Below are positions 1 through 7,948 of a DNA stretch of 14,668 bases, in pieces (positions within the stretch are counted from its first letter, which is position 1; each line of letters starts with the position of its first letter). Made by a program: the position numbers and the translations under genes. The notes under the pieces were generated by a model. It had not been told where the DNA came from, ran no database searches, and worked only from the letters and a program-made list of their open reading frames with translations. Source of the stretch: Spirochaeta sp. (lineage in GTDB: Bacteria > Spirochaetota > Spirochaetia > DSM-2461); NCBI GenBank assembly GCA_030592625.1, contig JAUVIY010000030.1:1-14668 (forward strand). Reading direction: 5' to 3'.

Positions 1-1095
1 CGGGTCAAACACCGCCACCGGAGTCAGGTTGCCCTGACGGCTCACCTGCCAGAGCACCGCCCTCAAGGCGGTTTGGGACGCCTGAGAGGGAGGTTTGAAG
101 GCCAGGGCGTAATGGTGGTGGTGGTTTACCACCCATCTCTCATCGATTTCATCGTGGAGCCGGTTGTCGTCCACCACGATGATGAGGCCGTCGGTCTCGT
201 AGTTCCATTCGTCCCGGTACCGCCCGATATATTCGTCGTACACAGATTCAAGCTGACTTATCAGGTCGGTTGCAGCACTGTCCCCGGCGGTTTCGGCAGT
301 GAGCTTCCATTTGTCGAATGTGTTGAATCCGTTCTCTTTCAGGATGTCTATCTTGCCGTACTCCGAGGCCAGACGACGATCGGCGACGCCGGATGACATG
401 TGTCCCGCCTCGGGCCAGACGATCTGATAGGCCAGGAAACGGATAAAGTGCAGGTTCTCCCGGTCGTCCTTGCGGTTGATGAGACCGACGCAGTTGTTTC
501 GCAGGGGCTTCCCGCCGGTATCAAAGTCCGTATTTTTGGGAAGATGGAGCTCACCCCGAATCTCGACGGGATCTTTTGTGAATGTAATAGAGGGCGGTAT
601 GTCCCGGACATGCCCGGCGATGTGGCTGATATCCTGACCGTTCTCTCCGTCCCCCCGGGTGGCGATGTAGCGCAGAGTGCCGTCACGGTAGTATAGACTG
701 GCCGAGAGCCCATCGATTTTGGGCTGAACCGTCAGAGCCGAGTCGGCTGCCAGGTTCAGCCGTACCAGCCATTTTTCCACCTCGTTGAGGTTCTTGGCCT
801 TTTCCATGGAGAGCATGGGAACCCGGTGCCTGATTTTCTCCCCGCCGCCGGCGGAAATACCAACTGTCGTAAAATATGAATGAGTCGGATCGAGAATACG
901 AAGCTCGTCTTCCAGAGCGTCGAACTCCGTATCACCAATGAGAGGAACGTTGGAGTTGTAATACGCCTCCCGGGCTTCGATGAGCCGGGCCGCCAGGGCG
1001 TCAGGATTTCCGTGAGATTTTCCCGAAGCGCTCAACTTCAGATTTCCATAATGGAGGGAAACGGTATCACCGATTTCGTCGAGGTCATCTATCAC
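1..1095 (-). CDS. ligA: NAD-dependent DNA ligase, divergent, C-terminus beyond window
   Basis: The enzyme seals nicks in DNA using NAD+. The frame is open for 365 codons from a GTG at 1095 to the window edge, so only the N-terminal Ia domain, the adenylation domain and the start of the OB fold are present. The adenylated lysine is K126 in KIDG. Also visible are EIRGELHLP (the usual EVRGE motif), DGLIIVV (the motif IV region), ALAFKPPS (motif V lysine) and QGNLTPVAVFDP (entry to the OB fold). The family's NPRNAAAGSLRQ stretch is replaced by LRNNCVGLINRK, and motif IV lacks the lysine of the usual DGVVIKV, so this is an atypical LigA. An unusual HHHH run precedes motif V. The GTG start overlaps the upstream stop as GTGA, which supports translational coupling. 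No strong Shine-Dalgarno is seen and the frame stays open upstream, so the exact start is uncertain. Family assignment is firm. Confidence 0.9.
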   Translation of the reverse strand, partial: MIDDLDEIGDTVSLHYGNLKLSASGKSHGNPDALAARLIEAREAYYNSNVPLIGDTEFDALEDELRILDPTHSYFTTVGISAGGGEKIRHRVPMLSMEKAKNLNEVEKWLVRLNLAADSALTVQPKIDGLSASLYYRDGTLRYIATRGDGENGQDISHIAGHVRDIPPSITFTKDPVEIRGELHLPKNTDFDTGGKPLRNNCVGLINRKDDRENLHFIRFLAYQIVWPEAGHMSSGVADRRLASEYGKIDILKENGFNTFDKWKLTAETAGDSAATDLISQLESVYDEYIGRYRDEWNYETDGLIIVVDDNRLHDEIDERWVVNHHHHYALAFKPPSQASQTALRAVLWQVSRQGNLTPVAVFDP

Positions 1096-2108
1096 TCCAC
1101 CACTAAAAACTCGACCCGGCGGTTCATCGCCCGGCCTGTTTCGGATTCATTATCCCCTACCGGACGGCTGCCTCCATATCCGACAACACTCAGTCTTTTG
1201 GCGGAAATCCCCCGGGATATGAGTTCATCACGTATGCTTGCCGCTCGATCCTCGGACAAGCGGACCTGTCCGGTGGTTCCGCCGACATCTGCCGTATGAC
1301 CGGTTATAAGTATGTTGACTCGGCGGAGTTTCAGGAGCCGGGCTACCTCGTCCAGTTCCTTCAGGGAATTCGCCAGGATGATCGAACTGTTCGGTTCGAA
1401 GTTGATATCCTGGGATATCAGAAAGACTTCCTTGGTATGAATGCCGTTGAATACCCTCCGGAACTCAGCGACACGGAAGGGCTTCATGCTCGTCGGGTCC
1501 GATGGTGGTGCAGTTCCGCTCACTTGAGTCGAGGCTTGGAAGGCCAGCAGGATGCGTTCATCGGGAGCGGCAGGATTCGAGATTTCCGTGATGCCGGAAA
1601 GGGCATGGACTTCGGTTCCTGATTCATCCACGAAAAACACGAGCTCGGTACCCCGGACCGCAGCCGTCATGTTCGGCGTTGTGAAACGCAGATCCTGCTT
1701 GTCGAAGAGCAGGCGGAATTTGGCGAATACAGTGCCGACCCCTATATCGATAGTCTGCCGGCGAATCGTCAGATCGATCAGCGCCACCTCGGAATTTTCC
1801 AACAGGCGGATCATGCCGTCGCTGTACACCCTGAGGTCTGCAAGCCCGCCGCTACCGGTCCTCAGACGGGCATTTTCCTTCAGCTTCATGCCGATCTCGG
1901 CGTCCTGCCACCCCTCCCCGGTATCGAATTCGACTTCGACCGGACCTTCGATATAAGTGATGACAGAAGATTCCTGAGTCAGCATGGGACTCCGCATGAC
2001 AATCTTTTCCCGGGATTGAAGGACCAGCAGCACACCGATGATGATGACGAAAACGACTATGACGATGGAAATTATGATGATTGTTTTCAGTTTCATACTT
2101 TTTACCAT
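1092..2108 (-). CDS. Membrane-anchored FecR-domain / OmpA-like peptidoglycan-binding protein
   Basis: A 338-residue envelope protein. Residues 9-30 form one hydrophobic anchor with a short basic N-terminus, so the rest should lie in the periplasm. Residues about 48-180 form a FecR-type beta domain, with the typical PNMTAAVRGTEL stretch at 145-156. Residues about 230-338 form an OmpA-like domain: GHTADVG at 270-276 and LSEDRAASI at 284-292, with R288 and D274 as likely contacts to peptidoglycan diaminopimelate. FecR domains usually sense or bind in the periplasm and OmpA-like domains hold cell wall, so the fusion suggests a wall-tethered sensor or scaffold; that role is inference. The gene starts 2 bases after the cyclic-nucleotide protein and overlaps ligA by 4 bases, so all three probably share an mRNA. 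The start could be ATG 2108 or ATG 2096; neither has a strong ribosome site. Confidence 0.88.
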   Translation of the reverse strand: MVKSMKLKTIIIISIVIVVFVIIIGVLLVLQSREKIVMRSPMLTQESSVITYIEGPVEVEFDTGEGWQDAEIGMKLKENARLRTGSGGLADLRVYSDGMIRLLENSEVALIDLTIRRQTIDIGVGTVFAKFRLLFDKQDLRFTTPNMTAAVRGTELVFFVDESGTEVHALSGITEISNPAAPDERILLAFQASTQVSGTAPPSDPTSMKPFRVAEFRRVFNGIHTKEVFLISQDINFEPNSSIILANSLKELDEVARLLKLRRVNILITGHTADVGGTTGQVRLSEDRAASIRDELISRGISAKRLSVVGYGGSRPVGDNESETGRAMNRRVEFLVVE

Positions 2109-2110
2109 TT

Positions 2111-2749
2111 CTATATCAGCCTGAGCAGCACACGCTTGCTGATGGTGAGCAGATCTCCGGCCGAGGCATCCACTTTTCTCTGAAGAAGATGTTTATCAAG
2201 GAGACGCAGAATTGCCGCATCGGCCTGCTGTTCCGGAATGCCCAGGTGACGGGATGCCCAGCTGCAGAGCTCAGGGCCGCTGAAGGCTACAAGGCCTCCT
2301 TGGGGCACTTTGCCCTGGCTCTTGATGAATTCCCCGATTCCCAGGAACATCTGCTTGTCGACATCGGAACCCATCACCTCTTCGATGAGGTTGTCGGCGC
2401 TGCGCAGCCGGGAGGAGAGGGTCTTTATCATCTTCACGGCGAAGTCGGGATTCTTCTGCACCAGATCGTAAAAAGCCTTTTCATCCAGACTCAGGAGGCG
2501 GCAGTCCGTCGCAGCAATGGCGGTGGCGGAGCGACCTTTACCTTCAACAACGGCCATTTCACCAAAAATATCTCCTGTTTTCAAGGTAATCATCGTCCGG
2601 GTGGTCTTCTCACCGGTCCGTTTGCGAATTTCTACATTACCCTCGAGAATGACGTACATATGTCTGCCCGGTTCGCCTTCCCGGAAGATAATCTCGTGAT
2701 TGCCGAGGGACTGAACATTACGGCTGTATGAGCTTTTATCAATCTTCAC
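2111..2749 (-). CDS. Cyclic-nucleotide-binding (Crp/PKA-RIIa fold) regulatory protein
   Basis: A 212-residue soluble protein. Residues about 10-125 form a cyclic-nucleotide-binding domain: FREGEPGRHMYVILEG, then the phosphate-binding cassette GEMAVVEGKGRSATAIA with G63, E64, R73 and S74 in the places used by nucleotide-binding family members. It may therefore really bind cAMP or cGMP. After a helix at about 100-125, residues 130-212 include GPELCSWASRHLGI followed by a long helix, which could be a degenerate winged helix. It is not a clear DNA-recognition helix, so I do not call it a transcription factor. The start is GTG, with no Shine-Dalgarno but with TAAACT six bases upstream. It is first gene of the operon with the FecR/OmpA protein and ligA, and is divergent from tex. 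Confidence 0.88.
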   Translation of the reverse strand: MKIDKSSYSRNVQSLGNHEIIFREGEPGRHMYVILEGNVEIRKRTGEKTTRTMITLKTGDIFGEMAVVEGKGRSATAIAATDCRLLSLDEKAFYDLVQKNPDFAVKMIKTLSSRLRSADNLIEEVMGSDVDKQMFLGIGEFIKSQGKVPQGGLVAFSGPELCSWASRHLGIPEQQADAAILRLLDKHLLQRKVDASAGDLLTISKRVLLRLI

Positions 2750-2755
2750 GGAATC

Positions 2756-2783
2756 AGTTTAACGCATGGGGTCTCGAACTCAA
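2756..2783 (-). promoter_or_regulatory. Promoter of the cyclic-nucleotide protein operon
   Basis: On the minus strand TTGAGT (2783-2778) is followed after 16 bases by TAAACT (2761-2756). The GTG start is 6 bases beyond the -10, so the transcript would begin at or very near the start codon. No ribosome site lies between. Confidence 0.5.
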
Positions 2784-2808
2784 AGTGATATGAGATGAAC
2801 TCCCGGCA

Positions 2809-2831
2809 TCAGGGCGTACCAATTCGCCTGA
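2809..2831. repeat. Imperfect palindrome over the tex -35 region
   Basis: TCAGGGCG and CGCCTGA pair as a 7-base stem with one bulged G around an 8-base centre. It covers the place where the -35 contact of the tex promoter would be, so it could be an operator. It is short and could be chance. Confidence 0.25.
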
Positions 2832-2837
2832 ATGGTT

Positions 2838-2843
2838 TATGAT
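2838..2843 (+). promoter_or_regulatory. -10 element of tex (leaderless-type)
   Basis: TATGAT lies exactly 6 bases before ATG 2850. It also sits after the alternative upstream ATG 2832, so a transcript from this promoter could not use 2832. No good -35 hexamer is visible. Confidence 0.5.
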
Positions 2844-2849
2844 GCCTTC

Positions 2850-4982
2850 ATGTTCGATTCACGGGAAATCATTCATAGAACAGCCGCCGCATTGAACCTC
2901 GATTCCCGCCGGGCGGAAGCCGCCTCGAAGCTGCTGGACGAGGGAGCCACGATTCCGTTTATCGCCCGATACCGTAAAGAGGCGACGGGAAGCATGGATG
3001 AAGTCGAGCTCATCGCCCTCCGGGATACCCTTGGGGCACAACGGGAACTCGAAACGCGCCGAGAGGTCATTTTAAAATCTCTGAATGAACGTGACCTCCT
3101 GACGGCCGAATTGGAAAAAGCCGTCCGCAGCGCCGTCACGAAAACCTCTCTGGAAGACATCTATCTTCCCCACAGACCCAAACGCCGGACCCGGGCCATG
3201 GCGGCAAAAGAAGCCGGACTCGAGCCGCTGGCGGATCAGATACTGAGAGATCAGAATGGACGGCCGGATACGACGGCTTATGACAATGCCGATGAGGCAC
3301 TGGCCGGAGCCCGGGACATTCTGGCCGAACGGTTCAGCGAAGATGCGATATTTCGGTCGGCGTTGCGGGCCATGACCGCCGATCATGGTCTGCTCACGGC
3401 AAAAGTGGTGGCGAAAAAGTCCGGAGAAGAGGAAGCGGCGGTGTACTGGGATTACTTCGATTATACCGAGAAAATCTCCCGGGTACCGTCTCACCGGATC
3501 CTGGCGGTACTCAGAGGCGGCCGGGAAGGATTCCTGAGGGTGAAAGCCAGGCTCGAGGAAGAGCGGGCCATCGATTGGCTGGAGCGGCGAATCGTCAAGG
3601 GCCGGGGATCCTCTGCCGAACAGGTGAAACTTGCGGTGAAAGACGGATGGAATCGGCTCATGGCACCGGGCCTGGAAAACGATATCCTGAGTGAACTCAA
3701 AGAGAAGGCCGATATCGAAGCGATTCGTGTTTTCGCACAGAACCTGGAAAACATGCTTCTCTCCCCTCCCCTGGGATCCAAAGCACTTATCGCCGTGGAT
3801 CCCGGATTCCGAACCGGGGGCAAAGTCGCCGCACTCGATTCCCTGGGAACATTACTGGACTATGGGGTAATCCATCCCGAGGGATCCGAGAGCGCATGCC
3901 GTGCTGCAGTCGATATGCTCAAAGGTCTGGCCGAAAAGCATCATGTGGAAATCTTTGCCGTGGGAAACGGTACCGCAGGCCGGGAAACCGAGGAATTTAT
4001 CGGCAAGGCACTTCCCGGGAAGACTGTGGTTTCTGTGGACGAACGGGGCGCCTCGGTTTATTCCGCCTCAGAGGAAGCGAGGCGGGAGTTCGGAAATCTG
4101 GACATCACCCTCCGGGGTGCCGTGTCCATCGGCCGGCGTCTCCAGGATCCCCTGGCGGAACTGGTGAAGATAGACCCCTCTGCCATCGGCGTGGGACAGT
4201 ACCAGCATGATGTGAACGCCAAGGCCCTCTCCCGTTCTCTGGACGATACCGTCAAGTCCGCAGTGAATGCCGTCGGCGTCGAATTGAATACCGCAAGTGC
4301 CGCCCTGCTCTCCCGGGTTTCAGGACTGGGGCCGGGACTCGCTCAGGGCATCGTCGAATACCGGGAGAAGAACGGACCTTATTCAAGCCGGTCCCAACTG
4401 CTGAAGGTACCCCGGCTGGGAGCGAAAGCCTATGAGCAGGCCGCCGGTTTCCTGCGTATCAGGGACGCCTCCAACCCCCTGGATTCCAGTGCCGTCCACC
4501 CCGAACGCTACACCCTGGTGAACAGAATGGCCGTCGATCTGGGAACCGCCGTCGGAGACCTGTTGGAGTCGGCCGATCTCCGGGGGAGAATCCGTCTGGA
4601 CAATTACGTCTCGGATGCTGCCGGTGTGGGACTCCCGACTCTTCGGGACATTCTGACAGAGCTGGCCAAGCCCGGGCGGGATCCCCGGGGAGAGTTCGAG
4701 ATATTCCGTTTCGATGAGCGCATTCGGAGTATCGAGGATGTCGAGGAAGGGATGATTCTTCCGGGCATCGTCACTAACGTGACGGCCTTCGGCGCCTTCG
4801 TCGATATTGGTGCTCACCGGGATGGTCTGGTCCATATCAGCCGGCTTGCCGATCGATATGTTTCCGATCCGTCTGAAATCGTATCGGTGAACGATCATGT
4901 GATAGTGAAAGTGATGGATGTGGATCGGAAACGGGGGCGCCTGGGGCTATCGATGAAGGACGCTCACCGGATTGATGGTTGA
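2850..4982 (+). CDS. tex: Tex family RNA-binding transcriptional accessory protein
   Basis: About 710 residues, close to the usual family length. Order of domains: an N-terminal Tex helical region with the family signature GATIPFIARYRKEATG near residue 30; an RNase-H-like YqgF domain from about residue 312 (LIAVDPGFRTGGKVAALD); tandem helix-hairpin-helix motifs at about 480-545 (SRVSGLGPGLAQGIVEYREK); and a C-terminal S1 RNA-binding domain from about 633 (GIVTNVTAFGAFVDIGAHRD) to the end. Tex proteins bind nucleic acid in the cytoplasm and affect transcription and RNA handling. I choose ATG 2850 over the in-frame ATG 2832 because the protein then begins like other Tex proteins and because TATGAT lies 6 bases upstream. 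It is a single-gene unit, divergent from the cyclic-nucleotide operon and convergent with the transporter gene, 18 bases away. No terminator hairpin is seen after it. Confidence 0.95.
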   Translation: MFDSREIIHRTAAALNLDSRRAEAASKLLDEGATIPFIARYRKEATGSMDEVELIALRDTLGAQRELETRREVILKSLNERDLLTAELEKAVRSAVTKTSLEDIYLPHRPKRRTRAMAAKEAGLEPLADQILRDQNGRPDTTAYDNADEALAGARDILAERFSEDAIFRSALRAMTADHGLLTAKVVAKKSGEEEAAVYWDYFDYTEKISRVPSHRILAVLRGGREGFLRVKARLEEERAIDWLERRIVKGRGSSAEQVKLAVKDGWNRLMAPGLENDILSELKEKADIEAIRVFAQNLENMLLSPPLGSKALIAVDPGFRTGGKVAALDSLGTLLDYGVIHPEGSESACRAAVDMLKGLAEKHHVEIFAVGNGTAGRETEEFIGKALPGKTVVSVDERGASVYSASEEARREFGNLDITLRGAVSIGRRLQDPLAELVKIDPSAIGVGQYQHDVNAKALSRSLDDTVKSAVNAVGVELNTASAALLSRVSGLGPGLAQGIVEYREKNGPYSSRSQLLKVPRLGAKAYEQAAGFLRIRDASNPLDSSAVHPERYTLVNRMAVDLGTAVGDLLESADLRGRIRLDNYVSDAAGVGLPTLRDILTELAKPGRDPRGEFEIFRFDERIRSIEDVEEGMILPGIVTNVTAFGAFVDIGAHRDGLVHISRLADRYVSDPSEIVSVNDHVIVKVMDVDRKRGRLGLSMKDAHRIDG

Positions 4983-4997
4983 GGGTTGAGGGTTGAG
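4977..4997. repeat. Three perfect tandem copies of GGTTGAG
   Basis: Three 7-base units begin in the last codon of tex. The first unit supplies the tex TGA stop (4980-4982), and the array fills nearly all of the 18-base gap before the stop of the convergent transporter gene. Related G/T-rich text recurs at 14177-14196. Confidence 0.85.
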
Positions 4998-5000
4998 AAG

Positions 5001-6532
5001 TCAGAAGGGGCCGAAACCGACCTTTACTGCGATGGCCAGGAACAGGACGGCGAAAGCGGCCATAATCACCTGAGCCTTGATGCTCCAGCGGACCCAGGTA
5101 CCCCATCCCACCTTGGTAAAACTCAAACCGATGAGCAAGAGGGCATTGGTGGGATAGAGGATGTTGCTGAATCCGTCTCCCAGGCTGAAAGCGAATACCG
5201 CAGTCTGCCGGGTGATACCGGCCATCTCCGCCAGGGGAATGAGTATGGGCATCATCAGGAATGCTTTGGCTGAGGCGCTTGAGACAAAGAAATTCATCAT
5301 CAGGGTAACTGAGTAGATCAGGTACACCGCCGAATACGGTCCGGAACCCCGGATCATTTCACCGGCCCGGAACAGGATGGTATCCATCACCTTTCCCCGG
5401 GTCATAATGTGGGGAACGGCCATGGCCATCAGAATAAGCAACAAACCGGGAAGGATATTGAGCATGCCCCTGAAAAATACTTTCGCCAGCTTTCTACCCT
5501 TGAGCCCGGCGAAATGGCCGGCTCCAAGGCCTGCGGCCAGAAAAACCAGGGCCAGCAGGGGAAAGGACAGGTCTGAAGCATCGGGCCAAATTCCCGTGGC
5601 GGTGAGGATGGAAGCTCCGAGCATAAGCAGGATTCCGAAACCCATGGAGTAAGCAAACCAGGAAATGGCCCGGGTCATCTCAGGTTTCATGGCCTTTTCG
5701 CGGCCGGCCATTACTCGTTCCTTTTTGTACTGTTTTCTCAAGCTCGCATCGGCCTTGAAGGTAAGGGACTTCTCCGGATTCTTCTCTATCCTTTTCGCAT
5801 AGAAGGCCGTCAAACCGAAAGCCACGATATAAGCAATGAGAAGGAAGGGAATGCGGAGCCATGCACCGGAGTTTACCGGCAGTTCGGCCACTTTCTGGGG
5901 AACCTGGACGGTGAAGGGATTGGTGACCGCCGCCGCGAATCCGAATCCCATAGCCAGAAGGCTCATACCGAGGCCCGTCAGGGAATCCCAGCCCAGGGTG
6001 ATGGCCAGGGGAACGATGAAGATAACAATAGGCAATAAACCTTCGTACAAACCGACGAAAGATGAGAGAAGCATGATGACCGCGATTACCAGGGCCATCA
6101 GCAGATATTTCCGGCCGGAAAACTGATCCACCGCCCTCACGAGAATGGATTCCATTACCCCGACGTTCTCGAAGATGGAGAAGGATCCGCCGACGACGAA
6201 CAAAAAGGCGGCGATGACGATGACGGTCAGGCCGTTATCCCCCCAGAACACTTCTATCGGAGCTGTGAACCATCGCCAGAGGGGTAGTTCTTCCCGGACC
6301 AGAATCGCCTGGTTATCGGATAAATAGGAAAAGGAATCCTCAACGACGGATGTTCTGCCGTCGACACGGATTCTCTGATATTCACCGGGGGCAGGGTTCG
6401 GGTGAGGATGCCTGATACGATGATGAGCACCAGAAGAATGCTGCCGGCCAATGCAAAGGCCCGGGCTCCGATTTTAACGCTGCTCCGACGGGTATCGTTC
6501 TGTTTAATCTCGGTTTTTCCGGTCTCGGTCAA
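5001..6532 (-). pseudogene. YfcC-family membrane transporter, frame broken by one base
   Basis: Read across one frame change, this encodes about 510 residues, the normal size for the YfcC group of the DcuC-like carriers, which move organic acids or peptide-type substrates (exact substrate unknown). The first piece, 6532 to about 6391, gives a basic tail and a first membrane helix ending SGILTRTLPP. The family then expects GEYQRI and a polar loop, which appears in the next frame down to 5001. The break lies at a run of five C (plus-strand G5, 6387-6391); six would restore the frame. The rest keeps some ten or more membrane segments and conserved text such as GFAAAVTNPFTVQV and FSLGDGFSNILYPTNALL. 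The TTG start overlaps the peptidase stop as TTGA and has a strong ribosome site. Without correction the product stops at 6254 after 92 residues. Either a recent mutation, a length-variable tract or a sequencing error. Confidence 0.82.
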
Positions 6533-7881
6533 CAGGCTCCTCCAATGTGCATATTCCTGATGATTCCTTCAAGAAAATCGACGGATTTATCCCAGGCATC
6601 CAGAGAAACCGACTCGTTCGGCGCATGAACACTCTGTATTTCCTTCCGCCCTGCTTCCATTGGTATGAACCTGTAAATGGCATCCGTCAGATCCCGATAC
6701 CATCGGGAATCGGTGGTCGCAATCATCAGGTACGGGGTGACAATGACATCCGGCCAGGTTTTCTCCGCCTGGCTTTGGAGCAGATCCCAATAAACCCCTG
6801 AGGTGGGACTGGAAGGAACCGGTTCGAAAACTGAACCTTCCACGGCTTCTACGGAAATACCGCCGTCAACAGCCCGAGAGATTATTTTCTTAACACGGAT
6901 GCTTACCGATGCCACGGTCTCCCCGGGCAGGATCCGCAGGTTCACACGGGCTTCAGCAGTTTCAGGTATCACATTATCCCGCTCACCACCGCGGATTATC
7001 GTTGATACCAGAGTGGTTCGAATCATACTGACCATTGTCGGATTACCGGCGAGGATTTTCTGAATAATGCTCCGGAAAAAACCGGGATGACGTAACAGGA
7101 AGCCCTTGAGTCCTCTGATGTCTTTGCCAAGGGATCTCAACATCCCCACAGGCATCTCGGTCAGCCTTACGGGAAAATGATGTGATTCCAGAGCGGCGAG
7201 AGTGGTGCTCAACCGGCCGATGGCACTGTGTTTCGGAGGTGCCGAGGCATGACCGGGTAATCCTTCTGATGTGATTTTCAGGGTGAGATAACCTTTTTCC
7301 GCCGCGCCGATCAAAGCAACGGGTCTGTCCGTGAAAGCATCAAGCTGCTCGGTGGCTACCGCACCACCCTCGTCCAGGACGAATGCGAATCGGAGGCCCC
7401 TTTCAGCGAATACCGAGGCCGCCATTCCGGCCCCCCTGATTCCACTTGTTTCTTCATCCCCACCAAAGACCAGATAGAGGGTTCTGACCGGTCGGAATCC
7501 CTCGGCAGCCAGCCTGTCCGCCGCTTCCATCCAGGCGGCCAGCATCCCTTTGTCGTCCAACGAACCCCGGCCGTGGATACGCCCGTCGGCGATATCACCG
7601 GAGAATGCCGGCCCGTCCCATTTCTCAGGATCTCCGGGAGGTACAACATCGTAATGGGCCATTCCCAGGACAGGCTCAAGAGATGGATCTGAGCCGGCCC
7701 ATTGGTACACAACAGATCGGTTACCGATGAGTTCTCTATTCATAGCCTCATGGGCCGATGGATACAGCTCAGCAAGTAATCCGGGAAAACGATCGAAAGC
7801 GACCGAATCTTCTTCGTTCGGATCATAGGAAGAAACCGTCGGCAGCCTGATAAGTTGAGCAAAGCGTTCTGATGCGGTCAT
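6529..7881 (-). CDS. M20 family zinc metallopeptidase (CPS1/PM20D1-like)
   Basis: A 450-residue cytoplasmic enzyme with no signal peptide. All expected M20 metal-site residues are present: H76 and D78 (MAHYDVVPPG), bridging D109 (GRGSLDDKG), catalytic E143 and ligand E144 (GGDEETSG), D170 (VLDEGG) and H419 (VHAPNES). The lid/dimerisation domain is inserted from about residue 195, with GLPGHASAPP. The PPGDPEKWDGPAFSG and GRG-D-DKG stretches resemble the carboxypeptidase S / PM20D1 branch, which hydrolyses peptides or N-acyl amino acids. The substrate here is not determinable. Its stop overlaps the transporter start by 4 bases, so the pair probably imports and cleaves the same class of substrate (inference). 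The start ATG has no Shine-Dalgarno and a -10-like TATACT 8 bases upstream. Confidence 0.93.
   Translation of the reverse strand: MTASERFAQLIRLPTVSSYDPNEEDSVAFDRFPGLLAELYPSAHEAMNRELIGNRSVVYQWAGSDPSLEPVLGMAHYDVVPPGDPEKWDGPAFSGDIADGRIHGRGSLDDKGMLAAWMEAADRLAAEGFRPVRTLYLVFGGDEETSGIRGAGMAASVFAERGLRFAFVLDEGGAVATEQLDAFTDRPVALIGAAEKGYLTLKITSEGLPGHASAPPKHSAIGRLSTTLAALESHHFPVRLTEMPVGMLRSLGKDIRGLKGFLLRHPGFFRSIIQKILAGNPTMVSMIRTTLVSTIIRGGERDNVIPETAEARVNLRILPGETVASVSIRVKKIISRAVDGGISVEAVEGSVFEPVPSSPTSGVYWDLLQSQAEKTWPDVIVTPYLMIATTDSRWYRDLTDAIYRFIPMEAGRKEIQSVHAPNESVSLDAWDKSVDFLEGIIRNMHIGGAC
6537..6543 (-). promoter_or_regulatory. Ribosome-binding site of the transporter gene
   Basis: GGAGGAG lies 4 bases before the TTG at 6532 (6 bases from its GGAGG core) and inside the last codons of the peptidase. 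It decides the TTG start and marks this as an internal operon gene. Confidence 0.75.
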
Positions 7882-7889
7882 GAGAGATG

Positions 7890-7895
7890 AGTATA
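7890..7895 (-). promoter_or_regulatory. -10 element of the peptidase-transporter unit
   Basis: TATACT, 8 bases before ATG 7881, with a weak -35 (TGGTCA) 16 bases upstream. It lies in the 67-base gap after the ankyrin gene, so peptidase and transporter can be transcribed separately from it. Confidence 0.42.
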
Positions 7896-7948
7896 TATGA
7901 CGAAAGGCAGATGACCAGCTATCTTTTTTATCTATGGAAGCTCTTTAT

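Noticed and set aside
348..713. Minus-strand 121-codon frame inside ligA
   Set aside because: It is in the wrong frame; the ligA frame runs unbroken across it with recognisable motifs.
2081..2731. A 216-codon plus-strand frame opposite the cyclic-nucleotide gene
   Set aside because: It mirrors the real gene codon for codon, has no recognisable domain, and the minus-strand protein is clearly a known family.
2762..2837. Crp-type operator (TGTGA-N6-TCACA) between the cyclic-nucleotide gene and tex
   Set aside because: Only isolated GTGA-like half sites are present, with no symmetric pair at the right spacing.
6380..6400. Programmed ribosomal frameshift in the transporter gene
   Set aside because: A -1 slip on G-CCC-CCG gives poor re-pairing, there is no stimulatory hairpin I can see, and a simple base loss explains it better.
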